The translations under genes and the position numbers were made by a program. Positions 7,891 to 15,452 of a DNA stretch of 64,000 nt are shown in pieces (position 1 is the stretch's first letter; every line of letters starts with the position of its first letter). This stretch comes from Marinovum sp048263515 (GTDB lineage Bacteria; Pseudomonadota; Alphaproteobacteria; Rhodobacterales; Rhodobacteraceae). The DNA is taken from contig NZ_JBLXEC010000004.1 of the NCBI RefSeq assembly GCF_048263515.1, forward strand, positions 62,001 to 126,000, read 5' to 3'. Below the pieces are notes generated by a model. The model had not been told where the DNA came from, did no database searches, and saw only the letters and a program-made list of their open reading frames with translations.

Positions 7891-8940
7891 ATGAATCTCC
7901 CGACACCTGGATTGAACCGCGTTCCCAGCCGTGACGAGGCCGAAGCGGCCTTTGACCTTCTCCGGCGGTATGCTGATGCAACCGGAACTTGTGCGCTGGG
8001 CTATCCCGATCTCGCATCGGAGTATCCCGCTGATTTCAGGGTGGATTCCGCCTACAAGGCCGGTTTGCCGGATCTGCAGAATGGCCCAGCCTCGCTGATC
8101 CGCGGCGCCAACCAGCCGATCCAGCATGTCGGCATCTCGAACTTCCGCCTGCCGATTCGCTATCACACCCGCGCCGGGGGGGATCTGACGCTGGAAACCA
8201 GTGTTACCGGCACCGTCAGCCTCGAGGCCGACAAGAAGGGCATCAACATGAGCCGCATCATGCGGTCCTTCTACCGGCATTCGGAAAAGACCTTCAGCTT
8301 CGAGGTGATGGAAGCGGCGCTTGACGACTACAAGGCCGATCTCGAAAGCTTTGACGCCCGCATCGAGATGCGCTTTTCCTTCCCGGTACGGACCGACAGC
8401 CTGCGCTCGGGCCTCAGCGGGTATCAATATTACGACATCGCGCTCGAACTGATCGAGAGCGAGGGCACACGCCGCCAGATCATCCATCTCGATTATGTCT
8501 ACAGCTCGACCTGCCCCTGTTCGCTGGAGCTCAGCGAACATGCGCGGCGCGAGCGGGGGCAACTGGCCACGCCGCATTCGCAGCGGTCGGTTGCGCGGAT
8601 CTCGGTCGAGGTGCAGGGCTCGAAATGCCTGTGGTTCGAGGATCTGATCGACCTTTGCCGGGCCGCGGTGCCGACCGAGACCCAGGTGATGGTGAAACGC
8701 GAGGATGAACAGGCCTTTGCCGAGCTGAACGCCGCCAACCCGATCTTTGTCGAGGATGCCGCTCGGCTGTTCTGCGAACATTTGCAGGCCGAGCCCCGGG
8801 TCGGCGATTTCCGCGTTGCGGCCAGCCATCAGGAGAGCCTGCATTCGCATGACGCGATCTCGGTGCTGACCTCGGGTCCGACCTTTCAAAGCGCCAGCAT
8901 CGACCCGAAGTTCTTTGCCACGCTGATCCACGTCGGCTAG
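7891..8940 (+). CDS. folE2: GTP cyclohydrolase FolE2 (type IB)
   Basis: FolE2 opens the GTP ring to 7,8-dihydroneopterin triphosphate, the first step of folate synthesis, using an alternative metal to the zinc of FolE. The 349 residues cover the whole family: GLNRVPSRDEAEAAFDLL at the N-terminus, the core QPIQHVGISNFRLPIRY, and the metal and substrate site STCPCSLELSEH near residues 206-217 with the conserved cysteine. EDAARLFCEHL and SHQESLHSHDA are also typical. The start has AAAGGGG upstream. No folate gene is adjacent. FolE2 genes are often under zinc (Zur) control, but I could not identify a Zur box here. Confidence 0.95.
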   Translation: MNLPTPGLNRVPSRDEAEAAFDLLRRYADATGTCALGYPDLASEYPADFRVDSAYKAGLPDLQNGPASLIRGANQPIQHVGISNFRLPIRYHTRAGGDLTLETSVTGTVSLEADKKGINMSRIMRSFYRHSEKTFSFEVMEAALDDYKADLESFDARIEMRFSFPVRTDSLRSGLSGYQYYDIALELIESEGTRRQIIHLDYVYSSTCPCSLELSEHARRERGQLATPHSQRSVARISVEVQGSKCLWFEDLIDLCRAAVPTETQVMVKREDEQAFAELNAANPIFVEDAARLFCEHLQAEPRVGDFRVAASHQESLHSHDAISVLTSGPTFQSASIDPKFFATLIHVG

Positions 8941-9178
8941 GCCCTTCGGGCCGCTTGCATGGTGCAAATCTGCATCGCCCGAGGCCGGAGGGCCTCTGGG
9001 CGACAGCGCATATAACCCATATGCCTCAAGCTTTTACCGCCAAACTTTCAGGCTGCGGCGCGTTCCTCGCGCGCCGCAACCACCTGTCGTCGCGGCGATG
9101 TTAACGCCGTCTTTGCCGAAAGCCTGCTACCTTGGACGCAGGGGGGAACCGCAGAACCAGATGGATGCGAGGTTCCTG

Positions 9179-9406
9179 ATGCAGAGCAATGTACATTTCC
9201 GATTTCCCGCGCCGGGCTGGCGCCAGCGGCTCGACACCTATTTCGCCTCTCTGGGGCAGGGGATGAACGCCCAACTGCTGATCCGCGCCCGGCTGGGCGA
9301 GGTGGCCGGACTCGAGGCGCTGTCAGACGCCGAGCTGGCAGCCCTGGGCATGGACCGAAGTGACATTCCCGCCCGGGTTTTCCGAGACGTCTTTCCCCAG
9401 GGCTGA
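9179..9406 (+). CDS. Short DUF1127-like protein, 75 aa
   Basis: The C-terminal half, LEALSDAELAALGMDRSDIPARVFRDVF, follows the DUF1127 pattern L..LSD.eLa..Gl.RsdI. The N-terminal half (FPAPGWRQRLDTYFASLGQGMNAQLLIRAR) replaces the usual basic helix. DUF1127 proteins of this order are small, basic and often RNA-linked. GAGG sits about six bases before the ATG at 9179; an in-frame ATG at 9161 and one at 9098 are possible but have weaker ribosome sites. The gene is 44 bases before trkH, but nothing in the sequence shows a functional link. Confidence 0.65.
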   Translation: MQSNVHFRFPAPGWRQRLDTYFASLGQGMNAQLLIRARLGEVAGLEALSDAELAALGMDRSDIPARVFRDVFPQG

Positions 9407-9450
9407 ACCCGGCTTGACAGTCCTGGCACCGAGGGCCAACGCTCGGGCGC

Positions 9451-10899
9451 ATGTTTGATATTCGGCCCGTGGGCTATGTGATCGGATTGCTGCTCGCCAT
9501 TCTCGGCGCGACGATGTTTCTGCCGTTCCTGGTCGATCTGGCCGAGGGCCGCGGACATTGGCCGGTCTTCGTGCAATCCGGGCTGATCACCGTGCTGTCC
9601 GGCGGGCTGATCGCGCTGGCCTGTTCCAACGGGGTCAAGCAGGGGCTGACCATCCAGCAGACCTTTCTTCTGGTCACCAGCGTCTGGCTGGCACTGCCGA
9701 TCTTTGGTGCGCTGCCGTTTGTCTTTGGCGCCACCGAGGCACGCTTTGTCGATGCGGTCTTCGAGGCGATGTCGGGGCTGACCACCACCGGCTCCACCGT
9801 CTTTACCGGGCTCGACACCATGCCCAAGGGGCTGCTGCTCTGGCGCGGTCTGATGCAATGGCTGGGCGGCATCGGGATCATCGTCGTGGCCATGGTCTTT
9901 CTGCCCGAACTCAGGGTTGGCGGCATGCAGATCTTTCGCGCCGAGGCCTTTGACACGATGGGCAAGATCCTGCCCCGCGCCACGCAGATCGCCAGCCAGA
10001 TCTCGGTGATCTACGTCTCGCTGACGCTGATCTGCGCGCTGACCTACATCGCCTTCGGCATGAACACCTTCGACGCCACGGTCCATGCGCTGACCACGAT
10101 CTCGACCGGCGGCTTTTCCAACTACGACGCGTCTTTCGCCGCCTTCTCGGGGCCGATGGAGTATGTCGCGGCGCTCTTCATCATCCTCTCGGCGCTGCCC
10201 TTCGTGCGCTATGTCCAGCTGATCAACGGCTCGGCCCGGCCGCTGTTTCGCGACAGCCAAGTGCATGTCTTCCTGATGGTGGTCGCCGCGCTGGTGGGGC
10301 TGACGGCGGCGGCGCTGATGCTGTCCTTCCCGTTGGGTCCCGAGCGCGCCTTCCGCGAGGCGCTGTTCAATGTCACCTCGATCATCTCGGGCACCGGCTA
10401 TGCCAGCGCTGACTACATGGGCTGGGGGCCGCTCTTGGTGGCGGTGTTCTTCTTCATCGGGCTGATCGGCGGTTGTGCCGGCTCGACCGCCTGTTCGGTC
10501 AAGATCTTCCGCTACCAGCTGCTTTTTGCCTCGATACGGGTGCAGCTGTTGCGGATCCGCTCGCCCAACGGCGTCTTCACCCCGCGTTTCGAAGGCCGCC
10601 CGGTGGGCGACGACGTCCTCAGCTCGGTGATGTCCTTCTTCATGTTCTTCGTGGTCTCGATGGGCGTGCTGGCAGTGCTGCTCTCGGCCACCGGCCTCGA
10701 CTTCGTCACCTCGGTCTCGGGCGCCGCCACGGCGCTGGCCAATGTCGGGCCCGGGCTGGGCGAGGTGATCGGCCCGGCGGGCAACTTCTCGTCGCTCAAT
10801 GACACCGCCAAGTGGCTGCTGTCGGCCGCCATGCTGATCGGCCGGCTCGAGCTGCTGGCGGTCTATGCCATCCTCACGGTGAACTTCTGGCGCGCCTGA
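9451..10899 (+). CDS. trkH: Potassium uptake protein TrkH
   Basis: TrkH is the ion-conducting subunit of the Trk potassium transporter and works with the NAD-binding protein TrkA, which is not in this window. The 482 residues show the four membrane-pore-membrane repeats with selectivity-filter stretches: MSGLTTTGSTV, TISTGGFSNYD, SIISGTGYAS and ALANVGPGLGE. The block GGCAGSTACSVKIFRYQLL is also diagnostic. Length and order of repeats are normal. The start is the only reasonable ATG before the first helix. It precedes the helicase gene, from which it is separated by a hairpin element. Confidence 0.95.
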   Translation: MFDIRPVGYVIGLLLAILGATMFLPFLVDLAEGRGHWPVFVQSGLITVLSGGLIALACSNGVKQGLTIQQTFLLVTSVWLALPIFGALPFVFGATEARFVDAVFEAMSGLTTTGSTVFTGLDTMPKGLLLWRGLMQWLGGIGIIVVAMVFLPELRVGGMQIFRAEAFDTMGKILPRATQIASQISVIYVSLTLICALTYIAFGMNTFDATVHALTTISTGGFSNYDASFAAFSGPMEYVAALFIILSALPFVRYVQLINGSARPLFRDSQVHVFLMVVAALVGLTAAALMLSFPLGPERAFREALFNVTSIISGTGYASADYMGWGPLLVAVFFFIGLIGGCAGSTACSVKIFRYQLLFASIRVQLLRIRSPNGVFTPRFEGRPVGDDVLSSVMSFFMFFVVSMGVLAVLLSATGLDFVTSVSGAATALANVGPGLGEVIGPAGNFSSLNDTAKWLLSAAMLIGRLELLAVYAILTVNFWRA

Positions 10900-10909
10900 A
10901 CGGCAGGGC

Positions 10910-10960
10910 TGCGTATTTGTGAAAGAGAAGAAGCAGGGGGGCGGGTCTTCTTCTCTTGCG
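10910..10960 (+). terminator. Palindrome after trkH; REP-like element copy B
   Basis: Perfect 10-bp arms AGAGAAGAAG (10924-10933) and CTTCTTCTCT (10947-10956) enclose a G-rich loop. GTATTTGTGAAAG before it matches copy A near 2035. It probably ends the trkH transcript. Confidence 0.6.
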
Positions 10961-11038
10961 AAAATTCGCCATGTCCGGCCGGTGAACATTAAGCGAACAA
11001 GGCTTTTCAGCGCGGGCCGGAACGGGTAAAGTCGCCCC

Positions 11039-13456
11039 ATGAGCAGTTATGATGACATGGACGCTTTCGAGGCGGCCTCTTCCCTCTCGCAGCGCGCCAT
11101 GGCGGCGCGGCCTGCGCCTTATCTCGACGGGTTGAACCCGGCCCAGCGCGAAGCGGTCGAGGCATTGGACGGCCCTGTGCTGATGCTGGCGGGCGCCGGC
11201 ACCGGCAAGACCAAGGCGCTGACCACGCGGATCGCGCATCTGCTGAACACCGGCAAGGCCAGGCCGAACGAGATCCTCGCGGTGACCTTCACCAACAAGG
11301 CCGCGCGCGAGATGAAGACCCGTGTCGGCAAGCTCCTGGGGCAGGTGGTCGAGGGGCTGCCCTGGATGGGCACCTTCCACGCCATCGGCGTCAAGCTGCT
11401 GCGCCGCCATGCCGAGCTGGTGGGGCTGAAGTCGAACTTCACCATTCTCGACACCGACGACCAGATTCGCCTGATGAAGCAGTTGCTCTCGGCGGCGCAG
11501 ATCGACGACAAGCGCTGGCCGGCGCGGCAGCTCAGCCATATCATCGACAACTGGAAGAACCGCGCCTGGACGCCCGACAAGGTGCCTGCCGCCGAGGCCG
11601 GTGCCTTCAACAACCGCGGGGTCGAGCTTTATGCCCAGTACCAGGCCCGGCTGAAGGAGTTGAACGCCTGCGATTTCGGCGATCTGCTGTTGCACTGCGT
11701 GACGATCTTTCAGACCCACCAGGACGTGCTCGAGCAATATCAGCGCTGGTTTCGCTACATCTTGGTCGACGAGTATCAGGATACCAACGTCGCCCAGTAC
11801 CTCTGGCTGCGGCTGCTGGCGGGTGGTCATAAGAACATCTGCTGCGTCGGCGACGATGACCAGTCGATCTATGGCTGGCGCGGCGCCGAGGTGGGCAACA
11901 TCCTGCGGTTCGAAAAGGACTTTCCCGGCGCCAAGGTGGTGCGGCTGGAGCAGAACTATCGCTCGACCGAACATATTCTGGCCGCAGCCGGCGGGGTGAT
12001 TGCCGGCAACACCGGGCGGCTCGGCAAGGAACTATGGACCGAGGCCCAGGGCGGCGAGAAGTTGCGCCTGATCGGGCATTGGGACGGCGAGGAAGAGGCG
12101 CGCTGGATCGGCGAGGAGATCGAGGCGATGCAGTCCGGCACCCGCGGCATGCGGGGCTTTTCGCTGGATGATATGGCGATTCTGGTGCGTGCCAGCCACC
12201 AGATGCGCGCCTTCGAGGATCGCTTCCTGACCATCGGTCTGCCTTACCGGGTGATCGGCGGTCCGCGGTTCTACGAGCGGATGGAGATCCGCGATGCCAT
12301 GGCCTATTTCCGCGTTGTCGTCAGCCCCGACGACGACCTGGCCTTCGAGCGGATCGTCAATACCCCCAAGCGCGGCCTTGGCGACAAGGCGCAGCAGACC
12401 ATCCAGCGCATGGCGCGGGACAATGGCGTGCCGCTGGTCGAAGGCGCGCGGATGGCGGTCGAGAGCGGCGCGATCAAGGGCAAGGGCGGGGCCGAGCTTG
12501 GCAAGCTGATCGAGGGCATTGCCCGCTGGTCCAAGCTGACCCGCGGCGCGCCGATCGTGTCAGACGACGCGGTGCTCGAGGATGACGGCGCCCCCTTTGG
12601 CGCGATGAGCTATGGCCCGCCCGAGGTCTCGCACGTGGAGCTGGCGCAGATCATCCTGGATGAGAGCGGCTACACCACCCATTGGCAGAACGACAAGACG
12701 CCGGAGGCGCCGGGCCGGCTCGAGAACCTCAAGGAGCTGGTCAAGGCCTTGGAGGAGTTCGAGAACCTGCAGGGATTCCTCGAACACGTCAGCCTGATCA
12801 TGGACAACGAGAGCGAAGAGGCCGGTGCCAAGGTCTCGGTCATGACGCTGCACGCCGCCAAGGGGCTGGAGTTTCCCGTTGTGTTTCTGCCGGGCTGGGA
12901 GGACGGGCTGTTTCCCTCGCAGCGCTCGATGGACGAGAGCGGGCTCAAGGGCCTCGAAGAGGAGCGGCGGCTGGCCTACGTCGGCATCACCCGCGCCGAG
13001 GAGGTCTGCACCATCAGCTTTGCCGCCAACCGGCGGGTCTTTGGCCAGTGGCAGTCGCAGCTGCCGTCGCGCTTTGTCGACGAGCTGCCGGAAGACCATG
13101 TCGACGTGCTGACGCCGCCGGGGCTCTATGGCGGCGGCATGGCGGGGCAGAGTTTCGGCTCGGGCATGGAAGCGCGGATGGCCGAGGCCAATGTCTACAA
13201 TTCCCCCGGCTGGAAGCGGCTGCAGGAACGCCAGAGCCAGCGCCCGATGGCGCAGCCGAAGGAAAGCCGCAACACGGTGATCGACGCCACGGCGATCTCG
13301 AGCTTCACCCTGGGCGAGCGGGTGTTTCACCAGAAGTTCGGCTACGGCGCGGTGATCGGGGTCGAGGGCGACAAGATCGAGATCGACTTCGAGAAGGCCG
13401 GCGTGAAGAAGGTGGTGGCGCGGTTCATCACCGGGGCGGATGACGTGCCGTTCTGA
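11039..13456 (+). CDS. uvrD: ATP-dependent DNA helicase UvrD/PcrA family
   Basis: This 805-residue superfamily 1A helicase unwinds DNA 3' to 5' in nucleotide-excision and mismatch repair. Motifs in order: LNPAQREAVEALDGPVLMLA (Q motif), AGAGTGKTKAL (Walker A, about residue 50), AVTFTNKAAREMKTRV, GTFHAIGVKLLRR, VDEYQDTN (Walker B, about 243), GDDDQSIYGWRGAE, LEQNYRST, MTLHAAKGLEFPVVFLPG and YVGITRAEE. The C-terminal 50 residues (LGERVFHQKFGYGAVIGVEGDKIEIDF) form the Tudor-like domain that in PcrA contacts RNA polymerase. The order and length are normal. It follows trkH after a terminator-like hairpin. Confidence 0.95.
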   Translation: MSSYDDMDAFEAASSLSQRAMAARPAPYLDGLNPAQREAVEALDGPVLMLAGAGTGKTKALTTRIAHLLNTGKARPNEILAVTFTNKAAREMKTRVGKLLGQVVEGLPWMGTFHAIGVKLLRRHAELVGLKSNFTILDTDDQIRLMKQLLSAAQIDDKRWPARQLSHIIDNWKNRAWTPDKVPAAEAGAFNNRGVELYAQYQARLKELNACDFGDLLLHCVTIFQTHQDVLEQYQRWFRYILVDEYQDTNVAQYLWLRLLAGGHKNICCVGDDDQSIYGWRGAEVGNILRFEKDFPGAKVVRLEQNYRSTEHILAAAGGVIAGNTGRLGKELWTEAQGGEKLRLIGHWDGEEEARWIGEEIEAMQSGTRGMRGFSLDDMAILVRASHQMRAFEDRFLTIGLPYRVIGGPRFYERMEIRDAMAYFRVVVSPDDDLAFERIVNTPKRGLGDKAQQTIQRMARDNGVPLVEGARMAVESGAIKGKGGAELGKLIEGIARWSKLTRGAPIVSDDAVLEDDGAPFGAMSYGPPEVSHVELAQIILDESGYTTHWQNDKTPEAPGRLENLKELVKALEEFENLQGFLEHVSLIMDNESEEAGAKVSVMTLHAAKGLEFPVVFLPGWEDGLFPSQRSMDESGLKGLEEERRLAYVGITRAEEVCTISFAANRRVFGQWQSQLPSRFVDELPEDHVDVLTPPGLYGGGMAGQSFGSGMEARMAEANVYNSPGWKRLQERQSQRPMAQPKESRNTVIDATAISSFTLGERVFHQKFGYGAVIGVEGDKIEIDFEKAGVKKVVARFITGADDVPF

Positions 13457-13482
13457 GGTGCGTGGTGGGTTTGGCGCGTCGC

Positions 13483-13885
13483 GTCCCGGACGCGATCCGG
13501 GACCTCAAGTGTAGCGCCAGGAGCCGAGGTGGATGCCCCGGATCAAGTCCGGGGCTACGTGATTTTGGAGCCGTCCATGTGGCATTTTCGCCGTCCCGGA
13601 CTTGATCCGGGACCTCAAGTGTAGTGCCAGGAGCCGAGGTGGAGGCCCCGGCTCAGGTCCGGGGCTGCGGGATTTTGGAGCCGTCCGTGTAGCGCTTTCG
13701 CCGTCCCGGACTTGATCCGGGACCTCAAGTGTAGCGCCAAGAGCCGAGGTGGAGGCCTCGGATCAGGTCCGGGGCTACGTGGTTTTGAAGCCGTCGAAGT
13801 GGCGCTTTCGCCGTCCCGGACTTGATCCGAGACCTCAAGTGTAGCGCCTGGTGCCGAGGTAGAGGCCTCGGATCAAGTCCGGGGC
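13483..13885. repeat. Four tandem copies of a 110-bp palindrome-rich repeat
   Basis: Copies begin at 13483, 13593, 13703 and 13813, exactly 110 bp apart; the last is cut short near 13885. Each has a GTCCCGGA-x5-TCCGGGAC palindrome and, about 60 bases later, a CCCCGGA-x5-TCCGGGG palindrome whose core is the reverse complement of the first, so a unit can fold into one long hairpin. Sequence identity is high but not complete. No ORF is supported in this stretch. Confidence 0.9.
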
Positions 13886-13993
13886 GCGAGCGCGATGATC
13901 CAGACACAGCGCCCCAGCCCCCAACCGCACCCCACCCGAAGGCAACCGCACATTCCCCCTGTCTCCCCGGACCGAATCCGCCTAACCTCACGC

Positions 13994-14165
13994 TCGCAAG
14001 GTGCCCGCATTCCGCGGGAGAATTGGGAAGCCGGTGAGAGACCGGCGCTGCCCCCGCAACGGTAAGACCGGGGGATGTGGTCAGAACCACTGGGTGTCAC
14101 GCCCGGGAAGGGGCCGCATCCGCATTCCCGCCGAGCCCGGAAACCAGCCTTCGCATCAACGTCGA
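13994..14165 (+). ncRNA. Adenosylcobalamin riboswitch (copy 1)
   Basis: The conserved core is present: GGGAAGCCGGTGAGA (14025 onward), CCGGCGCTGCCCCCGCAACGGTAA-type J6/3 segment, and the B12 box GAGCCCGGAAACCAGCC (14133-14148). It points rightward to a 12-codon ORF and a 91-residue ORF rather than to a recognisable transporter or cobalamin gene. Confidence 0.92.
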
Positions 14166-14271
14166 ACCGCGGGTGGCGGGCGGGGCGCGGTCTTCGGGGC
14201 TTTGTCCCTTTGCCGTTTCCGCCGGTCTCATCGCTTGCAAGCGGCCACGGGGCGTGGCGGAAAGGACCGAA

Positions 14272-14310
14272 ATGACCAAACATCCCTCCGGGCCAGGGGC
14301 CTGCCGATGA
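14272..14310 (+). CDS. Putative 12-aa leader peptide (MTKHPSGPGACR)
   Basis: The ATG at 14272 has AAAGGA six bases upstream, a good ribosome site. Its stop overlaps the next ATG in ATGA, giving likely translational coupling to the 91-residue ORF. It lies about 110 bases after the cobalamin riboswitch, where the expression platform would be. Translation is not proven. Confidence 0.4.
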   Translation: MTKHPSGPGACR

Positions 14311-14582
14311 TGCTGGCCCGCATCCTTGGCGAGTTGCGCCAGCCCGAGGCGGCGCGCGACCCCGAGGTCGCAGCCCGCGCCGGTTTCCTGCGCTGGGTGC
14401 TGTCCCTGCCGCCCGGCGCGCCGGTCCCGGCAGCCGCCACGGCGGCGCTCGCCCGCGTCAAGGGGCAGGCCGGACAATGGCCGGCGGTGGACATGTTCCT
14501 GAGCTGTCTGAGCGAGGCGCAGGTGACGGAGACATCTCTGCCCGCCCGGCGCGGTGGCGCCAGGGCGCGTCGGCGCGGCTGA
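14307..14582 (+). CDS. Unrecognised 91-aa protein downstream of the cobalamin riboswitch
   Basis: I do not recognise this protein. It starts MMLARILGELRQPEAARDPE, has an alanine-rich helical middle (RWVLSLPPG, AAATAALARVKGQ), one cysteine (FLSCLSEAQ) and an arginine-rich tail. No signal peptide or membrane span is present. Two adjacent ATG codons (14307, 14310) are possible starts, the first overlapping the stop of the 12-codon ORF. Its position as the only ORF after the riboswitch suggests B12-dependent expression. It may instead be a remnant of a longer regulated gene. It converges on the hairpin array that begins 20 bases later. Confidence 0.5.
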   Translation: MMLARILGELRQPEAARDPEVAARAGFLRWVLSLPPGAPVPAAATAALARVKGQAGQWPAVDMFLSCLSEAQVTETSLPARRGGARARRRG

Positions 14583-14599
14583 ACCTTGCCCTGACAATA

Positions 14600-14631
14600 C
14601 AAAAACGGCGGCGCGGGAGGATGCGCCGCCG
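14600..14631 (-). terminator. Terminator closing the hairpin array
   Basis: On the minus strand the 9-bp stem CGGCGGCGC / GCGCCGCCG (14606-14631), with loop ATCCTCCC, is followed at once by TTTTTGTATTG (14605 downward). It is an intrinsic terminator whose loop also carries the array motif. The other copies of this hairpin lack the T run. Confidence 0.75.
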
Positions 14632-14941
14632 TCTTTCACCACCAACGCTCCTGAATGGGAGGAGACGAAGCGTTGGCTGTNNNNNNNNNNNNNNNNNNNN
14701 NNNNNNNNNNNNNNNNNNNNNNNNNNNNNNNNNNNNNNNNNNNNNNNNNNNNNNNNNNNNNNNNNNNNNNNNNNNNNNNNCCTCGGGCCTATTGGGAGGA
14801 GTGGCCTTTGGTCCTGGCATCCCGGCCGCAAAGGGAGGAGAGCGGCGGGAATTCTGTGCTCTTTGCCGACATCATGCATCTGGCATGGCGGCGGGCCGTG
14901 GCCCTGAAACTGGCCCCCATTTTTATTCGGGGGGGGAAGAA
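14606..14941 (-). ncRNA. CcsR/cuckoo-like hairpin array, unit 1 (interrupted by the assembly gap)
   Basis: Read on the minus strand, this 242-bp unit carries four hairpins (d, c, b, a in transcription order). Each loop holds a CUCCUCCC or UCCUCCC motif. Hairpin b has perfect arms CCAACGCT (14642-14649) and AGCGTTGG (14669-14676). Hairpin c is cut by the N run at 14681-14780. The sequence outside the gap is almost identical to unit 2. Anti-Shine-Dalgarno loops of this kind define the CcsR (cuckoo) sRNAs of alphaproteobacteria; membership is inferred. Confidence 0.65.
14681..14780. other. Assembly gap, 100 N
   Basis: Exactly 100 N, a conventional unknown-size placeholder. The flanks are 75 bp and 161 bp of the 242-bp repeat; 6 bp would complete one unit. 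The true gap is therefore 6 bp plus a whole number of 242-bp units if the array is regular. Confidence 0.99.
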
Positions 14942-15183
14942 CGGCGGCGCGGGAGGATGCGCCGCCGTCTTTCACCACCAACGCTCCTGAATGGGAGGAG
15001 ACGAAGCGTTGGCTGTACAGGACCTCGGGCCTATTGGGAGGAGTGGCCTTTGGTCCTGGCATCCCGGCCGCAAAGGGAGGAGAGCGGCGGGAATTCTGTT
15101 CTCTTTGCCGGCATCATGCCTCTGGCATGGCGACGGGCCGTGGCCCTGAAACTGGCCCCCATTTCTTTTCGGGGGGAGAAGAA
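14942..15183 (-). ncRNA. CcsR/cuckoo-like hairpin array, unit 2
   Basis: A complete 242-bp unit with four hairpins. Hairpin a has 9-bp arms with loop ATCCTCCC. Hairpin b has arms CCAACGCT/AGCGTTGG. Hairpin c has AGGACC (15019-15024) paired with GGTCCT (15052-15057) plus an inner GGCC pair. Hairpin d has CCCG-CCGC paired with GCGG-CGGG across one bulge. A roughly 100-bp spacer, which precedes hairpin d of this unit in transcription, holds a CATGCC/GGCATG hairpin and a GC-rich palindrome that could be processing or terminator sites. Confidence 0.65.
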
Positions 15184-15360
15184 CGGCGGCGCGGGAGGAT
15201 GCGCCGCCGTCTTTTCATCACCAGCGCTCCTGAATGGGAGGAGACGAAGCGCCGGTTGTCGCGAACCTCGGGCCTATTGGGAGGAGGAGCCCTTGGTTCT
15301 GGTATTCCCGGCCGCAATGGGAGGAGAACGGCGGGAATTCTGCTGGGCCAATGGGCCCGG
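15184..15360 (-). ncRNA. CcsR/cuckoo-like hairpin array, unit 3 (diverged)
   Basis: All four hairpins are kept, with compensating changes against unit 2. Hairpin c changed from GGACC/GGTCC to GAACC (15263-15267)/GGTTC (15295-15299). Hairpin b has an A-C mismatch on the plus strand that becomes a G-U pair on the minus strand. Hairpin d pairs ATTCCCG with CGGGAAT. The spacer seen in the other units is absent on the side facing the DUF1127 gene. Confidence 0.65.
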
Positions 15361-15368
15361 TGTAAAAG

Positions 15369-15442
15369 GCGGCGACATCAGGGAGGAGGAGAGATGTCGC
15401 CGCTGAGACACAGAAGACTCAGGGAGGAGGAGAGAGCCTTCT
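15369..15442 (-). ncRNA. Pair of CCUCCUCCC hairpins next to the DUF1127 gene
   Basis: Two hairpins share the identical 13-nt loop TCTCCTCCTCCCT (minus strand). One has a perfect 11-bp stem (15369-15379 with 15393-15403). The other has a 9-bp stem (15412-15420 with 15434-15442) that includes a G-U pair only if read on the minus strand. They start 10 bases after the DUF1127 stop. The two-hairpin CCUCCUCCC form and this gene order match CcsR1-4 downstream of the DUF1127 gene RSP_6037 (CcaF1) in Rhodobacter sphaeroides. Confidence 0.8.
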
Positions 15443-15452
15443 GATCCGGTTG

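Noticed and set aside
13483..15350. CRISPR array
   Set aside because: The 110-bp and 242-bp repeats are contiguous tandem units without unique spacers, and no cas gene is present. The same applies to the 39-bp and 194-bp repeats.
14477..15406. Plus-strand open frame running through the hairpin array and the N gap
   Set aside because: It is read through ambiguous bases and repeats; structure and base-pair covariation favour minus-strand RNA instead of protein.
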